A stretch of 64,000 nucleotides of DNA, from the NCBI RefSeq assembly GCF_026262505.1, contig NC_067206.1, forward strand, positions 30,147,896 through 30,211,895, given 5' to 3'. Numbering within the stretch: the first letter of the stretch is position 1; every line of letters starts with the position of its first letter. Source of the stretch: Trichomonas vaginalis G3. Its lineage: Eukaryota > Parabasalia > Trichomonadida > Trichomonadidae. Under the pieces are notes generated by a model, which had not been told where the DNA came from, made no database searches, and worked only from the letters and a program-made list of their open reading frames with translations. Both the position numbers and the translations under genes were made by a program. Positions 38,967 through 50,176 of this stretch are shown here, one piece after another.

Positions 38967-41900
38967 TTAAATAAATGGCATACAACATCCATTTTCACAA
39001 CATACAGCCTTAGTGTGTGCTCCTGTTAATGCAGTCTTACCGATTGTTAAGCGAGTCATAGACCCGTTTTTAAGTTGTAAATTAATATTCTGACCATCAA
39101 ATATCAATTTATCATTTATTATATCCAAATAATTTTTAGGTGTTAATTGTTTATTTTGTCGTAAACTAACTCCTTTCATTTTTTGTGCAATCTTTTTAAA
39201 ATCACTTCCATCAATTGAACCGTTGAATGATGTATAACACTTAGGACATAAAGCAACCATGTTATCACCTTGTTTCTCAATTGCTAAACCCAATAACTTC
39301 TTCTCATGTGCTTTTTCTTCAGCTTTATTCTTTAATTTAGGTTTAAATTTCTCATCAAAACAGAAGAAATCAAATGGTGCGAATTTGAAAATGTTTTTAT
39401 CATAAAATTGTTTATCGGTAACAATTGCTTGAAATGCTTGAGTGTTAGGAAGATTTGGATCACCAGCGATTGCCCAATAAGATGAATCAGTATCACCTTC
39501 AATGAAATGAAAACGATTAACATCCATGCATTTATACATAAAATCATAAATGAAAACCAAATACCAGTATTTAGCATTATCTAAAGTGAAGAATGCCTCT
39601 TGTAAACATGTATCACATCTATAAAATCTATCTTTGAGCATCACTTGATATGTATCCTCTCCTATTTCTCTTATGTTTTTAAACTTATTTGACATACATG
39701 CAACGCGTGCCTTCTGTGCATTCATTATTTTAGTCTTTGCGTAATTTTGTGTATTCATTGCATCGTAACCATATGATCCATTAAGTGAAATCTTGCAAAA
39801 TAAACTTTTTCCTTTATTTCCTTCTAATTCAGCCTTTTGTCTTTCGTTCATAAATTTGTTCGCAAATTCATTAAAACAAGTGTTTTTAGTAAATGTTAAA
39901 ATTGATTGAATGTCATCAATGATAAAATGAAATCTGTCGATTAGATACCAAAGATAATAAGAAGAAAATGGTTGATATTGGTTGTGTGTTGATGCTAACT
40001 GAGTTAATTTCCTCTGTTTCTGGTCAACTGGTAGATTGTTTGATTTCATGTAATTATACATAAAACTGCCAATTGTTTTTTCATCTGTGATAATATCTAA
40101 GTTTCTTATTATCGGTAAAAAGTTTATGTAATCATTAATGTATTTTTCATCAATGTGACCCTTTACTTCAGCCACGAATAAAGTATTTTTCTTCTTAATA
40201 ATTCCCAGTGCTTTTGCTTTCTTTGTTGCTGTATCACAAATGATAACACCATTCAATCTTCCCGGCATATACATTTTATGGTCAGTATATTGAATGAAAT
40301 CATGAGGATTAGATGAAAATGATGAAGGATATAATGAATTAAAATCAACACCAACGAAATGAGTCATAATGTTGGTGGTGTCCTCATTTGATACAGTTTT
40401 AGTTTCTGGATTATATGAAAGTTTATTAATGTGCGTGATTCCTTTAAGATTAACACGATGTTGAACATTTGATAGACCACCAGTAATTCCATTACGGAGA
40501 ATGTGATAAGCTTCAACTGAATCTAAAGTCATTGGTAAATTATTTTTTAATACATAATTTCTTAAATTGATTCTTAAACGTTGAACATCTTCATCTTTAT
40601 TTGATTTTACGACATTGCAATAACAACACATTAACTGACAATTTTCTTTGGTATGTGGTTTTTCATTATCGATTCTATCCAATGTTGGTTTATTTGCATA
40701 TGTAAACGCTTTACCACACATTTTGCATTTAGATGAAAGGATTAAATCGTGATAGTATTGATAGTCATCCATTGAAACATTGTTTTTAGTATCTCTTTCT
40801 GCTTTTTCATCTTGTTTCTTATATGATTCAATTTTATATTTCCAATACTTTTTTGTTAATTCAAAACTTGATTCCACATTTTCTTCTTCTGGATATGTTT
40901 CGTTAGGATTGAAGTTCTTATATGCTAACGCGTAACGAATCATTGATGCATTCGATGATAAAGAAAGATTATGAAGCATGTCAATTTTATAAACAAATGT
41001 TTCTTCGATAATTTTATCAATTGGGTCAATCATAATTTCAACATCTTTATTGCAATAATGAATAAAATATTCTAATCTATTCTTAAAATTTTTAGCATCA
41101 TTGAGATATATTTGATAATCACTATCTGATATAGTTTCTTGAGTTAATGCTGAATAAAATGAATCTTGAGTGAATGGTTCCTTTTTATATAATTCATCTT
41201 CGTAATTTTCCCACGTGATGAATTGATAAGGGAAAAAGGATTTAACACGTGATTTATTGTTTCCGAAATCTTGAGTGAATTGATCTAATGTTCCACCCGC
41301 TATATAATTTCTGATGTCAATAAATCTTAATTCATATGGACAGTTTGTTTTCTTTACTATGATTTGCTTAAATTGTGAAGATGAACCCAGCATTGATTTT
41401 ATTTTCCATTTTGCAGTGTTTAAATCACGAAGAATTAAATTTAAATCAAACTTTCCCGAATTAAAACCTATGATATTCACTTTATTGAATTCCTCATCTA
41501 GAAGTTCTTTAAATGCTTCCTTCTGTTTTTCATTTAATGTTTGCGACTTCATTAATTCTTCATATTGTTCAATATTTGATTTAGCAACTAATGAACAGGT
41601 TGAAAATAAAAACTCAATCCAATCAGAAATAAAAGAATCACTCGAAGTTAAGCAAAAATTCCTCGTATGTTTTATCACGGTCTACGACCTCGCCGCTTTG
41701 CGGCTTTAATTTAACCGTTGATGATACCATGAATGGTTTTAAGTAAGCATTCAAAGTTGCACACTCAGAAAGTTGTAATTCTTCTTTAGTCTCTAATGTT
41801 TCGAAGTCAAAAGTAATATAATATCTTGTCGGTTGATAATATTCCTGCAAATTTGAGCTAATAACCACTGATATATCTTCTGTTTCGTAATATGTGGTGC

Positions 41901-42415
41901 ATATGGTTGTTGTGTGTTTTGCAATTGAACGTCTTGAATTAATCTTCCATTATTTTCTTTACATTTCTCACAATGTTTTAAAAATCTTCTTTGGTTTTTC
42001 CTTTCTGGATCATCACGGATAGAATATACTTCTTCTTTGCAAAAGGGGCAAACTTTATATCCTGTGAGTGCTTCAACGTCTGTTATTCTATCAGCGTGAA
42101 GTTTTCCACATGGACTCTGTGTTAATAAAATATTTACTGTTTCAAATTCTGGATCTATCATTATTGAATCCACTAATGGAAAGTCTACCTTGTTAATGTC
42201 TACGTCTTCTGGTTGAGGGTCACAATAATAAAATCAATATTAACGTTTAACATTCTTGCTAACCTCTCACTTTCTGATGAAATGTCAAATCCTTCATATG
42301 CATCTATGGCTTCATTTAAATAACTTCTACGAGTTTTAGGATTAACACCATCAGGAATGTTATAGAAGCGTTTAAATAACCTTCTACCTTCGGCTCTTAT
42401 TTGATTATCATTCAT
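38967..42415 (-). pseudogene. Protein-primed DNA polymerase B with HNH-like insert, outer element, broken
   Basis: From the 5' end: short N-terminal helical region; a Cys-rich zinc-finger-like part (CPFCKEEV ... HCEKCKEN); the exonuclease (ITFDFETLE); an HNH/endonuclease-VII-like cysteine cluster (CKMCGKAF, LDRIDNEKPHTKENCQLMCC) near 40600-40760; and the palm with motif A DFNSLYPSS, motif B SLNGSYGYD and motif C EGDTDSSYW. A C-terminal Cys-rich tail ends it. The HNH-like insert is absent from the inner polymerase. About three breaks. Confidence 0.85.
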
Positions 42416-42501
42416 TTTAGCTGTTCCATTTTGTTCATTTATGTAAGAATAAAAATTAAAAAATAAAAAAAATAAAGTTTATTTTTTTTAAAAGTCCAGG
42501 G

Positions 42502-43590
42502 CTAAAGTCCATAAAATGAATTAAGAACACATAAATTTTTATCATCTGCGACGTGACGAATACATTTTAATTTACTCAAGAATGCGTACCCTGATACATT
42601 AAATCTAATTCCTGTCTTATTTAATTTCACAACTTTGAAAAGGAATGTATGAATAGCTATAAAATGATGAGATGATGTTTTATGGGTTGCTTCCATTTTT
42701 TCTGAAATAAATGAATAAATATAATGTTTATAAGTTTTCATATCTTTTATGTTCTTAATAACGAATGGTATAGACCTTTCAACTTCGTCTTCCTTCGGTG
42801 CTGTTCTTTCATATGAAACATTATTGGTATCTTCAATAATGAAACCACAATCACATAAAATTTTATATGTACCAATTGTTTCTTTTGATATTTTATCTAA
42901 CAAATCAAAAACTTTATCAACACCTGTACATTTATTTAAATAATAATTTGTGTAAATATCATGGTCTTCTTTCTTAATCGTATTTGTTGCATATGTTACA
43001 TTTTTCAGTGCTTTTTTGAATTTTTCAGAATCAAGGAGGTGAAAGTAATATACATGGTATTTTCATCGTCAATAAATTGTAACTTATGTTTATGAATAAA
43101 TTTTGTGCCTTCTTCTGAAAGTGTTTCGTTATCACCATCTAATAAATTTTTAGTTAGATTCAAAAGTAATTTTATATTTTTTCATGATTTTTGAACTTCT
43201 GATTCTGAAGCTGGGATATTCATTAAACCCTCTACTTCATTCTCATTATATTTTTCAACTTCTCTTAATTCTTAATTTTTTCATCTATTTCATCTCTTAT
43301 TTTTTCCAGTTTTTCAATTTCGTATTCATCATCATCTTTAATCCGTTCTTCATAAATTCAGGGAAAACATCAGGTTCTTTAGGTTTTTCTTCTTCAGATG
43401 TGGGATATAAGAAATTTATAACATCATCTTTATTTTTTTCCATCATAATCTAAATCATTTAATAACTCGCAAATTTTTGACAATTTCTTAAATAATATTT
43501 ACTAACTTCATAACACATCTCATCTAATATATCCTTTATTTCCTCGTTTGTGAATCCTAATGTTTTCACGTCGTTAGTTTTGACACTCAT
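42502..43590 (-). pseudogene. Unidentified Maverick gene, badly broken
   Basis: Begins MSVKTNDVKTLGFTNEE at 43590 after an AT-rich promoter-like stretch. It is acidic and helical at first (EEEKPKEPDVFPE) and has a folded C-terminal part with KTSSHHFIAIHTFLF and a CIRH segment near the end. About 360 codons in all, with several breaks. No family recognised. It lies between the polymerase and the TIR gene. Confidence 0.4.
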
Positions 43591-43698
43591 TTCATACAAA
43601 ATAAAAAATAAATTATTCAAAAATGTAAGACATGAATTTTTAAAGTTTATTTTTTAAAAAAATTTTATTTTTTATTTTTTATTATGGTAGTGAATCTT

Positions 43699-44289
43699 TC
43701 ATTCATGAAAATAATTATTTCTAATTTCTTTTATTCTCTCGTACATACTAGATTTAAAGAATTCAGAACATTTCCCATAATCTCCTAAATGTTTTCTTAT
43801 CCCTAACGTGTGCCAGTTATTATATGAAACTGAATAAACTTTATCTTTATCTTTACACCTTTCATCACTTCCAATATATTTATATCTCAGTTTTGATTTA
43901 GCATTTTCATATTCATTAGCGTTTAATAATTCACAGTCTTCCCTTTTAAATATATGTTTAAGATATTCAGGATTTAATACTCTACGTTTATATGCTCCTA
44001 ACTTAGTTCTAAAGGTTTTTCTACAAAATTTAGGAATTCCATCCTCTTTAATGTCATCAATGATTTCCATTTCATTATTTTCAATTTCTTCTTCTCGTTT
44101 ATGAGGTCTTTGATTATGACTCCATTGATTCCATGAAATTAAATATTCTTTATCATTATATTTATACCTCATTAGCTTATTTTGGCTTTCATATTCATTT
44201 AATAATTCACAATCTTCATTTTTAAATTGAAGTTTAACCCATTCAGGATTTAAACAATGTTTAATTAATCGCGGAATATCTGACATCAT
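43699..44289 (-). CDS. TIR-start protein with two tandem copies of a ~60-residue domain
   Basis: 196 residues. Two internal repeats: residues about 10-58 (LNPEWVKLQFKNEDCELLNE ... YLISWNQWS) and about 108-165 (LNPEYLKHIFKREDCELLNA ... YSVSYNNWH). Each has the NPE(W/Y)-F-EDCELL core and ends with a Trp motif. The repeat looks like a small recognition domain. The start lies inside the terminal repeat, so a stub of it exists at 1008-1057. Unknown family; looks whole. Confidence 0.6.
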   Translation of the reverse strand: MMSDIPRLIKHCLNPEWVKLQFKNEDCELLNEYESQNKLMRYKYNDKEYLISWNQWSHNQRPHKREEEIENNEMEIIDDIKEDGIPKFCRKTFRTKLGAYKRRVLNPEYLKHIFKREDCELLNANEYENAKSKLRYKYIGSDERCKDKDKVYSVSYNNWHTLGIRKHLGDYGKCSEFFKSSMYERIKEIRNNYFHE

Positions 44290-44543
44290 CTATATATAGC
44301 TTCTTTTATAAAAGATAAAAAAATAAATTATTTTAAAATTAATGTTAATTTTTTAAAATGTGTTTAGTATATAATATTTATTACTAATTTATTTAATAAT
44401 GTCGCGCTTTCTTACGAATTCATGACTTAAAAAACGTAAGAAAAAATTTTTATATCATCTATATATAGAAGATGTGAAAATATACCTTCATCTATATATA
44501 GACGTAACAAAAAAAGTCACACAACCCGTCATACCCTACTACT
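44240..44543 (-). repeat. Right terminal inverted repeat of outer Maverick
   Basis: Reverse complement of 754-1057. It includes the promoter and first codons of the 43699-44289 gene, so that gene is transcribed out of the terminal repeat towards the element's interior. Confidence 0.92.
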
Positions 44544-44549
44544 ATTTGC
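44544..44549. repeat. Target-site duplication of outer Maverick, right copy (ATTTGC)
   Basis: Matches 748-753 and defines the right boundary of the element and the start of host DNA. Confidence 0.9.
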
Positions 44550-46297
44550 TCCTTTTTTATTTTAGTATACAAATATCCCATTTGTTATATGTTCGGTATA
44601 TATATGATGATATTGTAATCAATTATGCTTAATGAAGCTTTATCCCGTGAACCCCTCATATTATTGGAAAATAAATAGCGAAAACATGTAGAGCTGCTAT
44701 GTTCTCAAGTGTATGCTGATTTTTGGATTATTTCATGAAAACTAATGGCGGGATATCTTGCATTATTTAAAAAAAATTGAACTATGCAAAAATAAATAGT
44801 ATTATATTTTTTCTCATGAAATGCTATTATGAGACAACCATAAAAAACCATATGTTGTATTTTTATAATTTGATTGATTTTTTTTACTATTTCATTAATC
44901 TTTTATGAATAATAATTATTTTTAATATATGTGCTATTAAAATTTCAAATTTTGACTAATATATCTAAGTTATCTGAACGAAACATTTAGAAAATATCAT
45001 ACTTACATTGAAATAGCAAGTAGAGCATATTAATAGCAAGTTTCTTGGCTTTATATCTATCATCTATTGTTGTTTGATCAAACAAAATTCACTCTATTAT
45101 ATGGTGTCAATTAATTAAAACAATTTTAATATTTATTTATTTAGTGCGAATAAGTGCAAACTCATAAATGAATAACTTAATAGTAGAAATGAATTATCTG
45201 ATATAAATCTCACATTTTGTCCATCAGAAATACTTTAATTGCATACGCATAACTATTAGTAATACGTCTGGAGTGTCAATTAATAACAATCCCACAACAA
45301 GTAAAATTCAGATTTTTATTAAACTTATTTTTTCCTAAAAGTTTTCTCAAATTACTATATATACATATGTGGATAAAATAATAGTAATATTGTAAAAAAT
45401 TAGATAATTTTTTTATTTGAGAACCTCTCAAAAGTTCATTCAATTTATCAATTGTTTCAGTTTGATGTATATTCATTTCTGGAGCCTAAAACTTTAGCAA
45501 TCATGACAATATCATATTCTCTTTCTAACTACGCAATGTAAGGGTATCCTTAAATGAAGAAGTAATTTAAAACGATTTTATTTATGATCAAATTTTATAT
45601 ATTTTTTTGGATCAAATCCATTTTAATAGAATTTATATACTATTCATCTATTAGTAAACACTACCGTATATTATTTTTTAAGCTATCTTATTTTTTGAAC
45701 TTTTATTCAAATCTTTGGTCGCAAGAAGAATTGCATGATAAATAAAAACATTTAATCAAAGTCAATTTTATTTTTCATATTCAAATGGACTGAGTGTTAA
45801 CATTTAACATTTTTTGCTAATTGTCGTCAAAAATTAGGCGTAAAGCAAAAATTGATATTTCATATGGTTTTATGATAGATAAGCATTATATTCCCACTCA
45901 TTATATTCGTAAATTTTGAGGTTTATCCTTCGCTTTTAAGATCATTGAATTTTGATTTTTATATAAAATAGTTATATATTAGAAAATAATATGAGTTTAT
46001 GTGATATTATTTTTCAGAAGATTTCATTCTATATGCCTATGAAAAGTACTCTCAAAACTAACTTTTTCCTAATTATAATTAAATCTAGAATATTGTATTA
46101 TGCTTAGTATTATTTCATTTTTCTCATTCAATTTAGAATTTACAAATGTCAAAAAATTGAGAGCTGTCACTTTTGATGAATTTCTGTTTATTACAATACC
46201 TACTGTTAATAATTAAAAAGTTGATTTTCTAAAACTCCAATGATATCATTTTATCTCATATCATCTGTGAGGTGACAGATAAAAAAAATTCATTGCG
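44550..46297. other. Host intergenic DNA, 1.75 kb
   Basis: Very AT-rich with many stops in all frames; no supported gene, RNA or repeat array. The last 20 bases hold a TCATTG initiator-like site for the next gene. Confidence 0.6.
46290..46295 (+). promoter_or_regulatory. Initiator-like element (TCATTG) of the actin-related gene
   Basis: Fits five of six positions of the trichomonad initiator TCA-Y-T-W, 8 bp before ATG 46298, giving a very short 5' leader as usual in this organism. Confidence 0.5.
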
Positions 46298-47218
46298 ATG
46301 CCCGCAGTTGTAATTGATCTCGGAAGCTACAGATGCCGCGCAGGATTTGCAGGCCAAGAAGTTCCAAAAGTTGACAAGCTTACACTTGAGCTTGGTGGAC
46401 AGCCATTCCAAGGCAGAGTTCCAAATTTCTTCGATCAATACAAAGTTGTTGTCAAGAAACTTTACGAATTACTTGGAGTTTCTCCTTCTGCACAACCAGC
46501 ATATGTCACAATGTCATTAAGAACATCTGACCAAGCTCAGAAGCAAATCGAAGAATTTTTCAGAAATGAGCTTAAAGTTCCAGCATTATACCTCGAAAAA
46601 TCATTTGTCATTAACGCAACATGCACAGGAAATGCAGTCCTTGTGGATCTTGGCTATCAAAAGTCAGAGATTACATGCATTGCAGAAGGAACATTTGTCG
46701 ATGGATCCGGAGTTGTCCACGTTTGCAATGGCAATGAACTCGCTAACTACATCAAGAAGGCCTTCAAGGTTGATGACCCAGCTTTGATCGAAGAAATCAA
46801 GTCTGAAAAAATTTCAGTTGTTCCAAACTTCGATGAAGCTTGCGAGAAGGGATTACCTGATGTTGAATTCAAGGGCCACAAGCTTACTGGCCAAGAGCTC
46901 TTAAACGCTGGAGAATCCTATTTCATCCCATTCTTCATCAACGAAAACCTCGAGAGTGATGGCCTCCACAACGATATCTTCAACTCGGTCAAGAAATCCC
47001 CAGTCGATTACAGAGCCAAGTTATGCGAAAATATCGTCGTTTACGGAGGTGGAGCCAACATGAAGGGTCTCCAGGCCCGCCTCGAGAAGGAGGTCAAGGG
47101 CGTCGTTCCTCCAGCGACAAAGGATAAAGTCAAGGTTAAAGTCGTCGACAAACCAGCTTACTACTCTTGGCTCTGCCTCTCCGTCTACGCTGATGCAAGA
47201 CCACAGGCTGCCAAATAA
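46298..47218 (+). CDS. Divergent, short actin-related protein
   Basis: 306 residues against about 375 for actin. The actin-fold signatures are visible: phosphate-1 loop VVIDLGSYRCRAGFAGQ (residues 4-20), phosphate-2 loop NAVLVDLGYQKSEIT (about 112-126) and the adenosine loop VVYGGGANMKGL (about 247-258). The region after the first loop is shortened, removing most of subdomain 2 and the DNase-binding loop, so filament formation like actin is unlikely (inference). Probably an ATP-binding ARP, perhaps of a chromatin or cytoskeletal complex; subclass cannot be assigned. Codon use is more GC-rich (CTC, GTC, AAG) than in the Mavericks, as for a well-expressed host gene. The stop is soon followed by AATAAAATAAA. 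Confidence 0.8.
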   Translation: MPAVVIDLGSYRCRAGFAGQEVPKVDKLTLELGGQPFQGRVPNFFDQYKVVVKKLYELLGVSPSAQPAYVTMSLRTSDQAQKQIEEFFRNELKVPALYLEKSFVINATCTGNAVLVDLGYQKSEITCIAEGTFVDGSGVVHVCNGNELANYIKKAFKVDDPALIEEIKSEKISVVPNFDEACEKGLPDVEFKGHKLTGQELLNAGESYFIPFFINENLESDGLHNDIFNSVKKSPVDYRAKLCENIVVYGGGANMKGLQARLEKEVKGVVPPATKDKVKVKVVDKPAYYSWLCLSVYADARPQAAK

Positions 47219-47687
47219 TTGAATAAAATAAAACCGGATTTTTGATTAATCAAATATTTGCTTAATTTTGTTGAAAATATATGTGAGGGAAATTAGTTAC
47301 ATCTTGTGAAGGCTTGACTCTGGAATTATATAACTAAAATGTACAAAAGTCATTTTTGATGTTCAATTTGATTAACCTTCGTTTAACAATGTGCTGTTTT
47401 TAAGATGAAATGATGCTGTTATATATCGTATAGATCTATGTTAAATTCTCATGAAGAATAAAAATTAACAAAGTATTATAAAAAGATCTTTCAAAACATA
47501 TTTAATTACATGAACTGAATATACTTGTAAAGGGAATTTTTTTCCAAAAATAATTGAAAATTTATAATTCGATGAAAAAAATTATAGTTTTTATGAACAA
47601 AAATTCTAATTTCCAAAATTTTTGGAGATTTTTTGGAAATAATATAATAGGCAATATGCTAGGGCTGTACAAGATTTAAAAAAACAT

Positions 47688-47760
47688 TGCCGGGTTACCG
47701 TAGAGGCCTAAAAAAATCGCGCATCGGCGGCAAGCCGCCTCGGCATTAAGAATGCGCATC
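47688..47760. repeat. GC-rich nested hairpin
   Basis: GGCGGCAAGCCGCC forms a tight stem, nested inside GCGCAT...ATGCGC arms. It is strongly GC-rich against its surroundings. It does not fold as a tRNA by hand. It could be a small structured RNA end or a repeat terminus. Confidence 0.4.
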
Positions 47761-47815
47761 TAAATTTTTATATGTCCTTCTTTCTTTTATTTTTCCCTTC
47801 CCTTTCTTTTTGTTT

Positions 47816-47850
47816 CATATTAAGTTCTGTCAAAATGTAAGCTATTGAAT
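47816..47850 (+). repeat. Inverted repeat arm 1 (35 bp)
   Basis: Pairs with 48504-48538 with 34 of 35 matches. The arms border about 650 bp of AT-rich DNA. Confidence 0.8.
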
Positions 47851-48503
47851 TTTTTGAGAGGGAAATAATCATCGAGGAAGTAAAAAGTGACGCTTTAGGA
47901 AATATTATTAGAAATATGATAATAAATATATTTGGAAAAAATATGTTTTTTTCAAAAATTGAAATGTTCATAGAATATTTTGAAATATGTAGGGAATTGA
48001 ATTCAGTAATATATGATAAACAGGATTTTTAAATTTCAAGGAAAAATAGCTTTTGTGAATACTTTTGAGAACTCTTCTCAAAGATCATGATTCAAATATA
48101 TTAAGGAGCCAAAATATTAGAGATGAGTTCACAATCAAAATTTTCTCACTTTTCTTCCAAATTGACATCCTTACTCACCACTTTCAAGTTTTTCATACAT
48201 ATATCTTACCCATTCATTTGGAATACGAGATCTCGAGTTTTCGTTCATTTTTTTTACTTTACAAAACTGTTTATTTTTCAGAATTTTTAAATTTGAAAAA
48301 ATCCATTCTATATCTGATAAATAATATATTATTTTTCAATCAAAATATTTTGATTATCATCTCAAAAGTGTTCTCAAAACCTAGTTTTTCTTATTTTGGA
48401 TAATCTTAATATTTATATTATTATAAACTAATTGAACACCATATGTTTTTGTATACTTTTACAAAAAAATTGATAGATTTGTGATACTTCCCCCGACGAT
48501 AGA

Positions 48504-48538
48504 ATTGAATAGCTTACATTTTGACAGAACTTAATATG
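48504..48538 (-). repeat. Inverted repeat arm 2 (35 bp)
   Basis: Complement of arm 1. Pyrimidine-rich runs lie outside both arms, so the pair may be the ends of a small non-autonomous DNA transposon, or two oppositely placed copies of one dispersed repeat. Confidence 0.8.
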
Positions 48539-49609
48539 GAACATTTTCTTTTTCTTTTTCTTTTTTTCCCCTCCTCTTGCTCTCATTTACTTTTTTTTTC
48601 CTTTTCTCATCATTTTTCAAAATTTAAAATTTTTATCAAAAATCTTGCCTATAAAAGCAGACTATGGAACCTTTTAATGCCTCTTAATCAATATTATACA
48701 GCATAAAGCATATTAAATGAAAGTAATTACGTATAAATTTATTTTATTATCTTATTTATTAATTCTTTAGCATGTATTGTTTAATATTAACTTTTCTGTA
48801 CATTAAATATGATATCTCCAAAGTATGAATGCCTTGTAACGAAACGAAAACTTAATTTTATGTTGAATATTTGTCGGGAAGAAACGTTTTTCCCGAAAAA
48901 TAATCGTCTTTTGATGTTTTTCCCGAAAATCGTTCCGATCATGACGATAGACCCATAGGATATTGATTTTGGTATGAAGGAGTTGAATTTCACTTCTGAA
49001 ATTGATATGATAGATAGCTCAGAACATATGAATATGAATTAACTAATCAAAATAGTATATTATATAAATATGCTAACTTAATTAAGATAATTTAATTGAT
49101 ATAAGGGAATTATAATACAATTTAAGTTAAGGGCATAAAATTCATAGGCTATATATTGCATCTGCCATCAATATTATGTTAAATTCAATAATTTTATAAT
49201 GAGAATAAGATTCGAATCAAAAAAGTATCGCAATATGAAGTAAAATACTGGCGACTAGTTTCACATACTTATGATATATGATATATGACTGTGTTTATGG
49301 TTAAAAAGTAGTTTTATAAGTAGAATTTTAATAAAAGTAAATTTTTATTCATAATTTAAGAAATTAAACAAGGAAAACTCACTACTTCGAAAAATTTCAT
49401 ATGAGTGAGCTGCAAATTTGTAAATAAATCGCGAAATAAAAATAATATTCAATCGTATTTAAATTTTTTATGATTTGTATAAGCAGATGATTTTAGTGCA
49501 GTAATTGATGTTTGAAAACGAAAAGCAATGCTTGGATTTGTAAATTGAAATATGAATCGCGAAAAACTCTGATTAGTAAGTAACACGCTTTTATATTTCG
49601 ATAAAATTT

Positions 49610-50176
49610 ATCGTTGATATACTAAATCTGATAAAAATTCGATAATTGTAAAAAATATGATGTAAATTGTAAAACCATCATGAAGTGCTTTGTAAAGTTT
49701 CATTAAACTGAACTCAGAGTCTTTGTCAAATTTTCCTTGCGGAACCATTAAACCTTTATCTTCATCATAGAAACACTGAACAGAGTCAGGAAACATTTCA
49801 TTAGCGGTTAAAGCAATAACATCTTGCTTCACGCCTTTCATTCTGCAGTGAAATGCAACTTCATTTAAATCATTCGTGAGTAAGTCTATGTAAGTCTTCT
49901 TTCCACAAAATATTGACTTGTATGATCTTTAAAATCATTTTTCCTGCTTTTTTTAATGCATCGCACGAACTGCCCTTGAACTAATGTTTCACTACATTCG
50001 GCACAGTATGTAAAGAGCCTTCCTTTGTCTGATTGATTAGGCTCATTCTCATAATAGCCGATCGTAGTGAAACATTTTTTTCCACACTTTGTTTCCAATG
50101 TTTCAGGAGTTGGTGGATATTTCGTCTTCTTAAATGGAATCCACTCATCATATACATGAGGATCCCATGCAGTCAT
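49610..50176 (-). pseudogene. Isolated Maverick polymerase B fragment
   Basis: One part contains MKGVKQDVIALTANEMFP and DKDSEFSLMKLYKALHDG, nearly the same as the C-terminal region of the inner element's polymerase (about 22850-23010). An adjacent part is Cys-rich (CGKKCFTTIGYYENE, then CAEC) and resembles a Maverick zinc-finger segment. No terminal repeats or other element genes are nearby, so this is a decayed remnant of an old copy. Confidence 0.7.

Larger units (their letters stand above)
754..44543. mobile_element. Outer Maverick/Polinton, carrying a second Maverick inside it
   Basis: Terminal inverted repeats begin AGTAGTAGGGTATGACGGG at 754 and end with the complement at 44543. They are flanked by the 6-bp duplication ATTTGC. 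Polintons typically begin AG, end CT and duplicate 5-6 bp, as here. Total length is 43,790 bp, of which 22,990 bp is the inner element; about 20.8 kb is its own, normal for the family. Parts: amphipathic peptides, major capsid, packaging ATPase, minor capsids, fibre, KilA-N protein, PrimPol-SF3 helicase, DDE integrase, protein-primed polymerase B and several unknown small genes. It is broken: about 15 breaks plus the insertion. The arms look identical by eye, so it is geologically young, but it predates the inner copy. Confidence 0.93.

Noticed and set aside
46314-46787. Two extra plus-strand frames over the actin-related gene
   Set aside because: Out-of-frame shadows; the main frame carries the actin signatures.
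47688-47760. tRNA gene
   Set aside because: GC-rich hairpin only; no A-box/B-box and no cloverleaf by hand.
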